The translations under genes and the position numbers were made by a program. A DNA stretch of 64,000 nucleotides from Littorina saxatilis. Lineage: Eukaryota > Mollusca > Gastropoda > Littorinimorpha > Littorinidae. Positions 23,969-43,889 of the stretch are shown piece after piece. The stretch's first letter is position 1. Each line of letters begins with the position of its first letter. The stretch covers positions 62,885,122-62,949,121 of the forward strand of contig NC_090246.1 in assembly GCF_037325665.1 (NCBI RefSeq), given 5' to 3'. The notes under the pieces are model-generated. The model was given only the letters and a program-made list of their open reading frames with translations. It did not search any database and had not been told where the DNA came from.

Positions 23969-25454
23969 CCGTCGTCTGCTACGACCCTTGCGTGACCCTG
24001 CTTCCGGGCTTTTCTTTTTTCAAACTTTCACAACTTCGAATTGCACTGATCTTGTCTTGATGAAAAAAGAATTCTTTTATGATTAAAGAATGTTTGTGTA
24101 ACAAGCTGTCAATTTATTATTTAGATTTTAAAAGTTAGGTCTAGCGCAAAAACGCACCACGGTCCAAAAACATTCTGATAATCATCGCTCCACGGCTATC
24201 ACCAGTTGAAGGGAAGTAACTCATTTTTGACCTGAGTTCAGGATGGGTCCAAAAAGTGTTCGAGACAATCTGCAAAATTAATTCTTTAAAAATTGCTCGC
24301 TCTTTGCGTAGGACACTAGGATGTTCCCGTTTGGTGAGCGTTCAAATGGAAGGGTGTTTGTACTGTGTGTAAAAGCCTGACAGTATCTGTGATGGTTTAC
24401 GGGAGGCTTACTGTCCGGGCGTGATTTCCGGGATATTCATAACAGTCGTCCAGCACCAAAACGAGGCCCCATTGTTGTAAAGGGCCAAGTCCACAAAAAT
24501 AAATTCTTTGAAAATTTCTCACGCTCGACAGAAAGCAGCCAGGATGTTCCCGTTCGGTGAGCGTTTAAATGGAAGTATGCTTGTACTGTATGTAGACGCT
24601 CGGGAAGCTCTGTATGGTTTACGGGAGGCTTACTGTGCCTTTAACATAGAGGGGCCCGAATCGAGACGAGGATCGTGGTATGTCTGTGTGTGTGTGTGTG
24701 TAGAGCGATTCAGACCAAACTACTGGACCGATCTTTATGAAATTTTACATGAGAGTTCCTGGGAATGATATCCCCGGACGTTTTTGTCTTTTTTTCGATA
24801 AATACCTTTGATGACGTCATATCCGGCTTTGTGTAAAAGTTGAGGCGGCACTGTCACACCCTCATTTTTCAATCAAATTGAATGAAATTTTGGCCAAGCA
24901 ATCTTCGACGAAGGCCGGACTTCGGTATTGCATTTCAGCTTGGTGGTTTAAAAATTAATTAATGACTTTGGTCATTAAAAATCTGAAAATTGTAAAAAAA
25001 AAAAAATTTATAAAACGATCCAAATTTACGTTCATCTTATTCTTCATCATTTTCTGATTCCAAAAACATATAAATATGTTATATTTGGATTAAAAACAAG
25101 CTCTGAAAATTAAAAATATAAAAATTATGATCAAAATTAAATTTTCGAAATCAATTTAAAAACACTTTCATCTTATTCCTTGTCGGTTCCTGATTCCAAA
25201 AACATATAGATATGATATGTTTGGATTAAAAACACGCTCAGAAAGTTAAAACGAAGAGGTACAGAAAAGCGTGCTATCCTCAGCGCAACTACTACCCCGC
25301 TCTTCTTGTCAATTTCACTGCCTTTGCCACGAGCGGTGGACTGACGATGCTACGAGTATACGGTCTTGCTGAAAAATTGCATTGCGTTCAGTTTCATTCT
25401 GTGAGTTCGACAGCTTGACTAAATGTTGTATTTTCGCCTTACGCGACTTGTTGT

Positions 25455-25736
25455 TATTTGTCCTTGTCTGTGATGCTTGGTTTTGGCCTTGATTTTGTTC
25501 CATGTGCACAATAATTATGTTCCGCGGCACCAGTCATTTTGTAGCGCAGACGGACTGAAGTTAATACAAAATAATTATATTCTGTGTATATGTGTACCGA
25601 TGCGTGTATGCTTGTCGCTGTGTCTTGTGTGTGTGTGTGTGTGTGTGTTCGTGTTTTCACGCGTTCTTAGATTTCCATTAATGATTTCTTGTTCTGTGCA
25701 AACATCAGTGCTCTCCTCTCTCTCTCTCTCTCTCTG

Positions 25737-25799
<63 letters not shown>

Positions 25800-26034
25800 A
25801 GTCATAGACCATTAAAGATCTGTTTCACGCACGCACACAACCACCCCCCCCCCACACACACACACACAAACGATGACATCAAAGAACAGATTTCAAAACA
25901 TTAAAAATATTTACGATAGGAAAACAGAACCATAGCATAAATCAATATTCACAGCCTTGCCATTCAAACTCTCTTGCATATACATGAACGCACGGTACCT
26001 CATTCAAAGCATATGTTACACAGACCTAGCAGGG
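25455..26034. repeat. Gene-free stretch with (TC)n and (GT)n tracts
   Basis: It holds a (GT)n at 25628-25648 and a (TC)n at 25713-25798. No supported gene. Confidence 0.85.
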
Positions 26035-26039
26035 CCGGA

Positions 26040-26464
26040 TTAGGGGGGGGGGGGGTTACAGGAGTTGCGCAACCCCCCCCCCCCCCCTGGCTTAAGCATG
26101 TACCTCCCAAACGCTTTTTTTTTTTTTTGGGGGGGGGGGGGGGGGTGGTTGCATCTGCATCATCATAAAATCCGAGGAGAAATCGCACCTCTCACCCCCT
26201 CAAGACATTTTTCTTCAACGATTTTTGTGATGAAAAGTATGAGTCCTTACAATCTCAATTCTTCTTCATTGCCTATACAGCTTGCTGACGAATTTACCTT
26301 TTTCGTTCAAGGAGACGCTTCCTTTCCCTCCAGAAACATCAAAAAACGTTCAGCTTCAAGAAGCCCCCTTGAAACCCCCACCAAGGAGCTTCGCCCCCTG
26401 GACCCCCCCCATCTGTAACCCCCCCCCCCCCCCCCCCCCCCAGTACATACCTAGTCCGGCCCTG
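26040..26464. mobile_element. CAGGG-type inverted-repeat element, copy 2
   Basis: The ends are CAGGGCCGGATTAGG and CCTAGTCCGGCCCTG, flanked by a 5-bp CCTAG duplication (26035-26039 and 26465-26469). Poly-G (26042-26054, 26130-26145) and poly-C (26072-26087, 26419-26441) runs sit in its arms and would pair as hairpins. No real ORF. Confidence 0.82.
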
Positions 26465-26469
26465 CCTAG

Positions 26470-27930
26470 TATGCTTTAGGTCGTTTTGAAACATTATCCA
26501 TGGAACAATAGCCTTCTACCCTCAACAGAATACTCAATATCACAGCAAATGAGGATAATCAGATATAATAAAGAACAATGGAAATCAAGAGATGGCGTCT
26601 AGGGTAATTGTGCGTTAGTTCGGCTAGCTTGTGCACGGGTTCCTCAATAAACTTTGTGGTTTTTTTACATTTTAAATTCTGGTTATTATAACCAAAACTA
26701 TCGTCTGGTCACAACTTACTGGTCCCCCGGCCTAGAGTCTTGTCAAATGTAGCTTGTATTGCCAGAAGTAGGTTCCAAACAGTCTTGTCTACAACGTTTG
26801 GTTGTTCCAACAGTATGATACAGTAATAAACAGTTATTCCAGTCCAAGCACCGAATAGAATACTTTTTTAAATTTTATTTTAAAAAGTGTTCATTTAGGC
26901 AAAGTAAATGTATACTTAAGCGGGTTCCATCCATTTACGTATTGGGGCACTTCACTGCCTTTTCTGGCCAGCAAGCACCTACGTTCCTCTGACGGGCATT
27001 CACAATATACCCTTTCCAACTTTAGCACGGCGATTATTACCTGCGGTGTCGCAACTGATGCCCCCAAAAAAGTATCGCATAGGTGAATAGTTCTAAGTTC
27101 CAGACAAACATTCTGATTGGAACGCCTCGAAACTAGCTTTTGCAGTTCAGTTGAACCCGATTGTCGATTGAGTGAGCAAAATTCACCGCGCACGTGCAAG
27201 ATGTGCATTTTGAGGCCAAAACGCCTTTCAGCTACACTTGAAAGCGTCCTAGCAATTCCCACACTGACTTTCATGTAAACGAAACAGCAATGGTCTAGCA
27301 CTAGCATATTATTGTATGGCGCCATCGTGGACATCCCACGGCTTCTTGTGCGTCTATCGCGGTTGACTGGGAATCGAGATGAGGTTTCATGACAGTGATG
27401 GTGTATGGGTGAGTACGCGTATGTGAGTGTTTCTGTGTACGTGTGTTTGTGTGTGTGTGTGCGCGCGCGTGTGTGTGTGGAGCAATTCCCGCAAAACAAC
27501 TGTATCTAGACAAAGTTCGCTCACGATTTTCATTCTTTTTTTTTTAGAAATGCCTTTGGTGACGTCATATTCGACTTACAAAAATGAGGCAGCACTGTGG
27601 CAACCACATTTTCCATGGAATTCATTGACATTGTAATCAAACATGCCTTGACCCGGTCCTGACTATGGGATGCATTTAAACTTAGAAGCTTAACAAATAA
27701 CTGATTTGTTCATCAAAACAGTGCTTGAAAATGAAATAGTAATAACAAATTCAAAAATGATTGCATTGTATTCTATTTTATTTTCTGAATCTAAAAATAT
27801 TTACATATGCTGTGTTCAAAGTGATAATATGCTCAGAAATAAAGAAAATCTGCATTATGGAAAAACAAAACACTTTTCGTTTCTGTCACCGAGATCATTC
27901 AGGGCAGTCTTTTTTCAAAGGGTTTCAGAC
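26470..27930. other. Gene-free stretch
   Basis: No supported gene. A GT/GC tract lies at 27443-27479. About 27540-27640 is a diverged fragment of family A (GGTGACGTCATATTCGACTT). Confidence 0.5.
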
Positions 27931-27942
27931 AGCCCAGGACTT

Positions 27943-28246
27943 TGTTTGTTTGCTTAACGCCCAGCCGACCACGAAGGGCCATATCAGGGCGGTGCTGCTT
28001 TGACATATAACGTGCGCCACACACAAGACAGAAGTCGCAGCACAGGCTTCATGCCTCACCCAGTCACATTATTCTGACACCGGACAAACCAGTCCTAGCA
28101 CTAACCCCATTATGCCAGACGCCAGGCGGAACAGCCACTAGATTGCCAATTTTAAAGTCGTAGGTATGACCCGGCCGGGGGTTCGAACCCACGACCTCCC
28201 GATCACGGGGCGGACGCCTTACCACTAGGCCAACCGTGCCGGTATT
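27943..28246 (-). mobile_element. tRNA-derived SINE
   Basis: Read on the minus strand, it starts with a tRNA-like head holding an A box (TGGCCTAGTGG, 28222-28232) and a B box (GGTTCGAACCC, about 28180-28190), then a conserved-looking core, and ends GGGCGTTAAGCAAACAAAC. A perfect 12-bp duplication AGCCCAGGACTT flanks it (27931-27942 and 28247-28258). It resembles the tRNA-headed SINE superfamilies reported in molluscs. The exact family is not assigned. Confidence 0.93.
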
Positions 28247-28848
28247 AGCCCAGGACTTATTAGTCTCGTTGACATATCATTCAGAGTGTTAAGTTTCTAT
28301 ATTTTAATCTTTTAAGAGTACAGATTGACTAAATGTTTTAATATTACTTTACAAATCATGTTTCTTTCAACAGCCAATACGATATAGGCTCACCCAGGAT
28401 AGGTCAGGTTCCCTGATGCTAGTAAGTCATCAGATCAATGTTCAAGTCTGCTTCACTTTATTGTTCCTAGCATGAGGGTTACACATGGCTAGTGTAGATT
28501 CCGTGACAGAAAGTAAATTACAGTGCATATCACATCATCCGCATTCAACTTAAGCTTGTTACACCTCATTGCCTTTATCATCAGGGTTCCACAAGGCTAG
28601 AGAAGATTCCCTGACACCAGTAATTCATCAGATCTATATTCAAAACTGTTTCCCTATAATTTGTGTCCTGCTCATGGAGACTTAACCTGGGGATAGCGAA
28701 ACACCCTGAAACCAGTCTCTGCAACAACTCTACCCGCATTTAAGACAGTTTATCTTTACTGTCCTTGTGATAAGGGCTAGACAAAATGCCCTGAAACTAG
28801 TCCATGCAGCATCCCGGCTCATGTCAAGATAGTGATTCTTTACTTTTA

Positions 28849-28960
28849 AATCAATCAATCAATCAATGAGGCTTATATCGCGCATATTCCGTGGGTACAG
28901 TTCTAGGCGCTCTGCAGTGATGCCGTGTGAGATGAAATTTTATACGGCCAGTAGATTGCA
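28849..28960 (-). mobile_element. Retroelement 3' tail inserted in the PIGQ array
   Basis: On the minus strand the sequence ends GCGCGATATAAGCCTCATTG followed by (ATTG)n at 28849-28867, a tail style of LINE/SINE 3' ends. It interrupts one array unit. The limits are approximate. Confidence 0.6.
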
Positions 28961-29467
28961 GCCATGACTAGTCTCTGTGACAGCTAAACCCATGTTAAGA
29001 CAGTTTCTCTTTATTGCCCCTGTCATAAGGGTTAACCCAGGGGTAGGCCAAAGCCCATGACTACAGTCTGAGTCTCTGTTATAGCTCAGCCCACTTAGAC
29101 AGTTTCTCTTTATTGTCCGTCATAACCGAGGGGTAGGCCAAAGTCAATGACTAGTCTCTGGTATAGATTAGCCCACGTAAAGACAGTTTCTCTTTATGGT
29201 CTCTGTAATAAGGGTTAACCCAGAGGTAGAAGACCAACGCCCATGACTACAGTCTGCAACAGCTAAGCCCACGCTAAGACAGTTTCTCTTTAATGTCCCC
29301 GTCATAAGGGTTAACCCAGGGGTAGACCAAAGCCCATGGCTACAGCTGGTCTCTATGACAGCTCCGCCCATGTTAAGACAGTTTCTTATTATTGTCCCTG
29401 TCAAAAGGGTTAACCCAGGGGCAGGCCAAAGCCCATTACTACAGTCTCTGCAACAGTTCTGCCCATG

Positions 29468-36698
<7,231 letters not shown>

Positions 36699-36719
36699 TT
36701 TCGCTTTCCGCGGCCAGGG

Positions 36720-37768
36720 GAGATAAGTCTATTCAAGCTGAGTAAGTTCAGCGTCCTTGCCAGGTGGGCGTGGCCACCGATTGGTGGGCGTGGCACGCAG
36801 TTGTGCTTCGAGACTCAGGACGGCTCTGACTACGGTGACAACATGATTCAAAGGAGAACAAGAAAATTGGTTGATTAAAATCAACATGGCCGAAGCAATG
36901 TTTTCATAAAAGAAGCACTATTGTACGGGCACATGTTGAATTTGGGTTACATGTGTTGCAGAGTATTTGGAAATCCGTAGGCATAAAAACATGCGTGAAG
37001 AAGAGTGATAGGTCCCTGTTGTGAATATAGTCAAGTGGATAAATTGATTACTTATGTTTCACACTAGTTTTGCTGTTACAGCAGTCCCTCTCATGAACGG
37101 ACACCCTTGGGCCAGTGCAAACCTGTCCGTACATTGCAGGTGGCCGGTCACGGGAGAGCCCCCCCCCCCCCCATCACACACACTCAGGCACACTGACGGA
37201 CTGAGTGAGGCTTTGCTACTGGTGAACGAGCTCTACTTGTCCTAAAACAATAAGGTCAAACTACTACAACTTATTACTGAAAGGAAAACAAGAGGCGAAG
37301 CCTTCAAGGCTCACGTAAGAAATAGACAAACAGTAACACAAACTCAATCACTCCGTCACACATACACACCCACACACACAGTAAGCTTAGGCAAAGAAAC
37401 TACAATGGGAAGTCCTTTTGTACAGTGTTTGGCTTATAGTGCGGTTACCGTGCAAAAAATCATGCTTCAACCCACCAGTTTTTGCAACAAAAATTTTTTT
37501 TGCGGGAATGTTCTCAAAACAGTCTGGTTAGTGCCCAGTGCAAAATCTAAGTTTCAAACTATCGGCACAATCGAGAAATTTGCATATTAGTGACGTCATA
37601 CATTAGTGGAAGAAGACACTGTTTTGTTCTCCAAGATAAGCCTATCATGTTGCATCTCGTTAGAAAGATCTCGGCTCAGAGGACTCAGAAATGCAGCTAT
37701 TTAATATCTATGACGGCAGTAGTTGACACAAAACGCGTTGAAAATAGAATCCGAGTGCTTTTTCGCAT

Positions 37769-37818
<50 letters not shown>

Positions 37819-37932
37819 ACACACAAACATACACACACACACACACACACAGAAAAATACACACACATGTGCTTTCAAGCACACGCACACTCTTTTATAT
37901 TCTCTCACCTCTGCTTCTCAATATGCCTCGCC
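36720..37932. other. Region between PIGQ and the broken cysteine-cluster gene
   Basis: It should hold the PIGQ promoter just right of 36698, though no TATA box is evident. Further right is a C homopolymer at 37160-37172 and a (CA)n at 37771-37853. No supported gene. Confidence 0.5.
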
Positions 37933-40900
37933 TTATTCAGTAAAGTTGGACGGGGAATTGGAGCAACTGGCACCACGACACTCTCCACACCCAGGCGAAT
38001 AAACGAGTCCGTGTTTACGACAGCTGCATCTTCTTGTGTCACAGTCAGTCTTGCATGCACACCGAATCACTTTCAGAAGAGCTGCTGGTGCTGCTGGTAG
38101 GTCCGATGTGCTTTGGCAGCATTTGGGGCATACACAGTGCATAGTGCATCGTACAGGCCAGTTTCCGCCATGAGATGTCCTATACAAGCGAGAAAACTCA
38201 TCTCCATGTGGAAGGGACCAAGCCGAAGAACTACAGAACGTAGCTCACTGAAAGCTGCTTCTGCTGATATGATGCTGAGGGCCTTCCACCACAGGGGCTG
38301 ATCAAAAGGTGACTACAGGGGTTTTGTTGTATCGCCTAGCTTCAGCAGAAAGAAACAACAGCGTTGAATAGATACAAGTTTTGTCACTGGGTTTGAGATC
38401 AATCATCGGCAAGAAGACAATAGATGACTGACCTGGAAAGTCACCATTGTGGACGGCCTGCATTACTCCTGACCAGAACGGTCTCTGAGGACTGAGCAGC
38501 CATGCTGACTTCCATAGGACTTCAACTTCTTTGGTAGGGTCTTCAACTAGGACTGTCCTTAACTTCTCATAGGTGAGACTTGCCAGGCCTTCACATCTCT
38601 CATCGTAGAAACTGATTTTGACACGGGCTTTCTTCATGACCTCCTCCAGCCTAACCTCTGTTTTCAGAGCGATGGACGACCTATTTTTGATGAACGGGGT
38701 TATGGAAGGTATTCAGGCCACAATTGTTCCAGTGTTATGATCGACATTGTCTGCCATGTACTGCATGAAATGTTCATCTGTGGCTGGCACGATTATCTCC
38801 TGGGTGGCAGCCGCACTCATTTCGTCCGTCTTTACTTCTCTGTAAGAGGAGCTGAATCCAAGGGAGTACAGAACCAAAACAGTGGTGCATCTGAACTCCA
38901 AGACCAATCTGCAGTGGAGCAATTAAAATTCTTGGGCGAGCTGCTTGCATAATTGCTTGGCCGATTGAAGCAACCTTCACATCAGTGTCCTTTCCACTGA
39001 AGATCTCTCCGAGGAAAGTTTGCAAGGATTTTGGCACAAAATCAAGGTTTGCTGTAATTGAGAAAGTGCTGTCTGGACTTGGGTATTCTTTTCTGCTGGT
39101 GTTTATCTTCTTAATGTCACTTTTGATAAGTTCAGCAGCAGCTCTGATGATGTTGTCTTTTTGAGTTTCTTCGTCGGTCGTCTCAGGTGTCGAATAAAAG
39201 GAATGAAGAATAGACCATGTACATGTAGTCCTCTGAAATGTTACCACGTTTGCTTTCCCATCCATTTCTGTGATGATAATTTCATTACCAAAATGTTTCT
39301 TTAATTCTTCTTTCATCTTTGAGTGACTATAACAGTCACCACATGTAAACTCTTTCATTTTTCTGATGAGGTCGATGATGGTGACTTCTGTATCGTTTTT
39401 TTGCAGATAATTGACAACTTTTCTGAACGCTTCTGCTTTTTTTCATCGACTGGTCTTCCTTGTTTTGGTCTTTTGTTGTCAGTGTCTGATGCAAAGCACT
39501 TTGGAAGTTTCCTTTTTGTTCTAAAATTGGTGCTGCATGATTGGTGGTACAAAGCATCAGCTGCTGGAAGGTCCGAGACGAATTCTATCTTGCCTTTTAC
39601 CTTTTCAGGCCATTCGTCTGCTCTTTCAGCACAGATTCTATAGACGGTCTTCTGAAAATCTAAAGTGCGAACAGGAAGTACTGTTGGACCTCGTTTTGAA
39701 ACAAGTTCTGCATGCATGCCACAAAATAAACAACATTTCCTGAAATCAAAGGGCTGATTCTTTGACCGCAGTCCTTGGTTCAAATTTGCAGCAGTATCTT
39801 CATCTTTTTTCCCACGAAGGTAGGCGGCTATGTTGTGCTTGTTCGTATATGAACTGCGACAACATACATGCACAGCCTACCCCTCTGCAACAACAATTCA
39901 ATCACCACGCTGGGTACTGACTCTGTGTATGGTGTCTCTTCCCTTCTGTTGCGGAATGACGATCTGCTCCACTGAATAAAGGCTGCCTCCACACAGGATA
40001 CACAACTGCTCCATGATCTGGAAAAAAATACATTTATAACATAAACTTAAATAAAGCAGTTGGATTGACACTGTGTGTATAATTGTCCAGACGCTAATTA
40101 ATTTTGTCTTTAAGTAGTACAGCATATTTTATTATATAATATCCTGAATACAGTGAAACACCCTTATTAAGACCCTCCATTTTAAGACCTGGTTTTCTCA
40201 GATTATTTTGTTGGTCTTAAGAAAGGGGGTTCCACTGAAACATTTTTTTTTAATTTATTTATTTATTTATTTTTTTTGGTTCCACTGAAACATGATTTAT
40301 TGAAAATATAATATATACGGGATTTGTTTTATTAAGCTTTTTTATTAAAACTTTTTTTTTTTTAGCCTTTAATAGAAATTGCTGATATGTCAAACCTACC
40401 TCATTCTTGTCTCATTCGCAGTGGTCACTGGTGTAGAGCAAGGTTTTTGCTCAGAAAGCAGGTGACTGTAGAAAAAAATGATAACATTAATGATTTACGC
40501 ATCAAATAAAGGCTATCGAGATAGCATTCCATCAGAGAAGTGCCTAAAGTGTCAGCAATGGCGACAATAACATAAAAACATAAATAAAACATCACCGAAC
40601 AGTGCAACAGGAAGGTTATTTTTGACAGCATTCGCCTACCATACATACTGGAAGCACGATCAACAATTCGCACGGTCTTTGAGTATAATATACTTTTTTT
40701 TTCTAATCTAACTTCATAATTGTATTTGTGATGCTGAGCATATCAACTGCAAAGATTATCTGCACGTTTGAAACGGTAAAACAAGTTTTAGACTCATGTT
40801 GTGCTGTCTGGAAGCAGACGAACTTTTAGCGAAGCTAGGTCGTCTGCATATCAGGCTTTTTTCTTTCCAATGCATTCGTATGGCATAAATAAAGAACTAG

Positions 40901-41050
40901 CGCTAGCATTCTACACATGCAGCCGAGAAAATGAAGTGGTAAAAATGTTAAAGGACGAATAAAAACGTAAAGATTATCGATTACTCACCTTTTTGCATGT
41001 GGCCACGCGAAGCACGTTCGACTAGACTTTGAGTGCTTGGCGCGCATAAA
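37933..41050 (-). pseudogene. Broken spliced gene of an invertebrate multi-copy family with a C-terminal cysteine cluster
   Basis: Coding remains run on the minus strand from an ATG at 40014 to a stop at 37933. In order they show CILCGGSLYS, a second zinc-ligand block (KCCLFCGMHAEL, then ALYHQSCSTNFRTK near 39530), RPRILIAPLQIGLGVQMHHC, SSIVFLPMIDLKPSDKTCIY, an FDQPLWWKA block, and a C-terminal CXC-like cluster (CACKTDCDTRRCSCRKHGL). Upstream are splice signals: a donor at 40989/40988 (AAAAG|GTGAGT), a 66-bp noncoding exon 40465-40400, and an acceptor at 40018 (TTTCCAG). The coding part is interrupted by about five stops or frameshifts, so it cannot make the full protein. I recall similar proteins as expanded families in invertebrates, perhaps transposon-derived. 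Function is unknown. Confidence 0.7.
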
Positions 41051-42060
41051 CTTCCGGCTTTGCGACGGCAGGCCAAACCAGTCAAATCTGCTTGTTCCGT
41101 GTGATTGCATGACTTTTCTGATCCGATAACTCACTTATTCCATTACCTCAGGGCTTAGATTTTGAACTGGGTACTAAAGGACACTTTATCTACCAGTCTG
41201 TGCTGATTTCATTTTTGTTGCAATTAGTGGTACCCCTTTAGCTCCCGTAATTCCACTATTAGGTGACGACTGTGCAAGAAAGAGAGACACTAGATCTAGA
41301 TCTGTCTGTGTCTGCATGTAGCCTACTTACAGGGACACGACTGCCAAATAGTCTCGGCCCGCTCAAAATAACACTGACCGAGACCACACACACCACGCGA
41401 GAGAGAAAGACTACAGGGAGGCATGCCGTCATGATGCATTAATTGACGTCAAACACTTTTGACCGTGACGTAATCTTATGCGAGCTTTATCCATAGTCTT
41501 GGATAACCACTCACACATAGACTCGGAAATGTTAAAGTTTCTACCACAGACATACACACACACGCACACACGCACACACGCACAGACAGACAAAGTTACG
41601 ATCGCATAAGCTACACTTACGTGAGCCAATGAGCCAAAAACTGTCCTGTAAAAATGACGTTAAATCAACGGTGTCAGAAAAAGAGAGATAAAAGAAATCC
41701 TCAAATTCCTGAGGATACAGGCACCCCATGAAAGCAGCCACGAACATACTCACAGAGGCACACATGCTTGTGCAGATACTTTGCAAAAATATGAATTGAA
41801 AACTTGCATATGTGGTAATTTCTTTTTTTGTGTGTGGCTTTATTGAATACTTCAGGCAGTGACTTTTCCCTGTCCAGTTTTCTCTTTCGTCTCTCTTACC
41901 CCTCGTTTACCCACCCCCCTTCATGTTGGCATCTTCTCCACTGAAAGCTATAACCCAAAGACTAAAGACCAAAGTGCTTTACCCCACTTCTGACCCGAAT
42001 CACCCCCCTCCTGCTAGGTACACGTGAACAGTCAAGTTAACCTCTGCTTTGACCTGTGTG
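41051..42060. other. Gene-free stretch
   Basis: No supported gene. A short CA/CG-rich tract lies at 41552-41590. Confidence 0.5.
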
Positions 42061-42067
42061 CCAGGAG

Positions 42068-42207
42068 TCGGATGAGAGAGAGAGCGAGAGCGAGAGAGAG
42101 AGAGAGAGAGAGAGACACACACACACACATAGACAGAGACAGACATAGAAAGACAGAAGCGGAGAGACTCAGACTGGGGAGACACAGACAAAGACATACA
42201 TACATAC

Positions 42208-42261
<54 letters not shown>

Positions 42262-42291
42262 AGAGACTGAGAGACTGAGAGAGAGAGAGAT

Positions 42292-42343
<52 letters not shown>

Positions 42344-42732
42344 AAACTGTAACCGACTGATCTCGTGAGAACGGTAACAAAACGAGACATGCCACCTCTC
42401 CGAATGCATTCCAATAGATGACCGCTCCTGCGGCCATCAACAAGTACAGAAAGGTTAACACAGTAGAAATAAAGGTTATTGTACTCATTTTGTCGTTTGC
42501 AAATTCTCTTGAAGTTCAAATAAGTTATTTTCAGACTCACCCAAAATTTAAGCTTTGAAAAATAAGGTTGTTGGGTGTCCAACGCTGATAAAAACATCCT
42601 CTCTCTCTTTCAGTCTGTCCGTCAGTCTGTCATGCAGTCTGTCTTTCCTTGTATCTCTATGCCTCTCTGTCGAGTCTGTCTCAGTCTGTCTCTGTCTCTG
42701 TCTCTCTCTCTCTCAGTCCGAGGCTGTGTCTG

Positions 42733-42827
<95 letters not shown>

Positions 42828-42860
42828 CTGCCTGTCTGTCTGTTTGTTATAACGTAAATA
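42068..42860. repeat. Compound simple-repeat region: (GA)n, (CA)n, (TGTC)n, (TC)n
   Basis: Two clusters of simple sequence (42074-42341 and 42597-42843) are separated by about 250 bp of unique DNA. They give long spurious frames on both strands. Confidence 0.95.
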
Positions 42861-43635
42861 TGTGCTTATGTGTGCAGGTCAGCTTGTGTGCGCGCAGATG
42901 CACAGACTGACGCCAGCGTGTTTCGCGCGTGCATGATAATATAGTGTATAACCATACTACCTTGTTCACCCAATTTTGAATCCACGTTAGTTTTTATCTG
43001 GTTCAGTATTCAGTGCAAACAACCACTGGAGTGATATCTGCTCGTCGTTTTTAACAGAAAGAGGGCTGTTCTGAGGTCAGCTGCATGGGGCAAGTAAAAG
43101 TCAAGAGGCCGGAATATCTAGGTCAGAAAGTATAACGCTTATGTTTTGTGGTGCAGTAACAGCAGAAGATTACGAAAAGCAGATAGTACAGGGTGACCCT
43201 ACCTAACCCCCCCCCCCCCCCCCCCCCAATGCAACCCTCTAAACTGAACTTTTCTTTCATCCTTTTTGTCTGTACGTTTTACATAAACCATATGAACAAC
43301 CTATTCAGAAACTTTCAATGTTCATGGTGGATGTCACAGGTATAGTACACAGCTATATAGAATGACCCACATACACACACCTTCGTCTCGTTCCCCAGTC
43401 TACCGAATAATAATCAGGGGAAAATTGACAAAATGTGAAAAGAAGGCAAATTCGTGATAAGGTGTATTTTTTATCCTTGCAAACGACAGCATAACAGACA
43501 GGTGGCTGGTGTGCACAATTTGCAAGCTTGCATGTGCGACAATTATTTACTGTAAATTTAAGGTGCCTATGGGTGGAGTAGCAGAACTGAAACGGACTCA
43601 CGCACTGAAAGAGTTGCACACGGATTTGCTGTGTT
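42861..43635. other. Gene-free stretch with poly-C
   Basis: A C homopolymer lies at 43206-43227. No supported gene. Confidence 0.5.
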
Positions 43636-43637
43636 TA

Positions 43638-43889
43638 TGTGACCCTCCACCACGAAATGAGTCGCATGTCACCTCGCGCTGTTCTGCGCTAAACTTAATA
43701 TAAGTCCGGGGAGTGTCTGGTAACAGTGTGAGGGTCACCTTAGTCACATGCTTATAACTCAAACAGTTTCTGCTCTTTTCTATAACCGTTTTCACCACTG
43801 GATAGAGCATAAAAACTCTTTAGGAAAATGTAAAAATATGAAAATCATGCAAAGGTGACATGCGACTCATTTCGTGGTGGAGGGTCACA
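43638..43889. mobile_element. TA-flanked MITE with perfect 37-bp inverted repeats
   Basis: Bases 43638-43674 (starting TGTGACCCTCCACCACGAAA) are the exact complement of 43853-43889. TA lies on both sides (43636-43637 and 43890-43891), as for Tc1/mariner-type insertions. At 252 bp it is too short to code, so it depends on a transposase elsewhere. Confidence 0.92.

Larger units (their letters stand above)
21601..24640. mobile_element. TTAA-flanked inverted-repeat element (family B, copy 1), piggyBac-type duplication
   Basis: The ends read AGGCACAGTAAGCCTCCCG and its complement, with TTAA on both sides (21597-21600 and 24641-24644). TTAA duplication is the hallmark of piggyBac-type elements. 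It has no transposase of its own. The long ORF inside belongs to an inserted LINE. A second, related right end near 24180-24420 suggests a further internal duplication or nested relative. The uninterrupted 736-bp relative is at 55528-56263. Confidence 0.85.
21567..25454. mobile_element. Hairpin/(GT)n family A copy split by a TTAA element
   Basis: The left 34 bases (ATTTAGTCAAGTTTTGACT hairpin) lie at 21567-21600, and the rest resumes at 24641 with CATAGAGGGG..., a short (GT)n at 24679-24701, two related internal units and the CGCCTTACGCGACTTGT end near 25452. Joining the two sides at one TTAA gives the same order as the uninterrupted copies at 50806 and 57712, so the 3-kb element between them is a later insertion. 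Confidence 0.85.

Noticed and set aside
26891-27499. 202-codon minus-strand frame
   Set aside because: No recognisable motif, composition like noncoding DNA, and a start in a (CA)n tract. I judge it chance, with modest certainty.
28165-28246. Functional tRNA gene on the minus strand
   Set aside because: It is the head of a SINE bounded by a 12-bp duplication covering the whole 304 bp.
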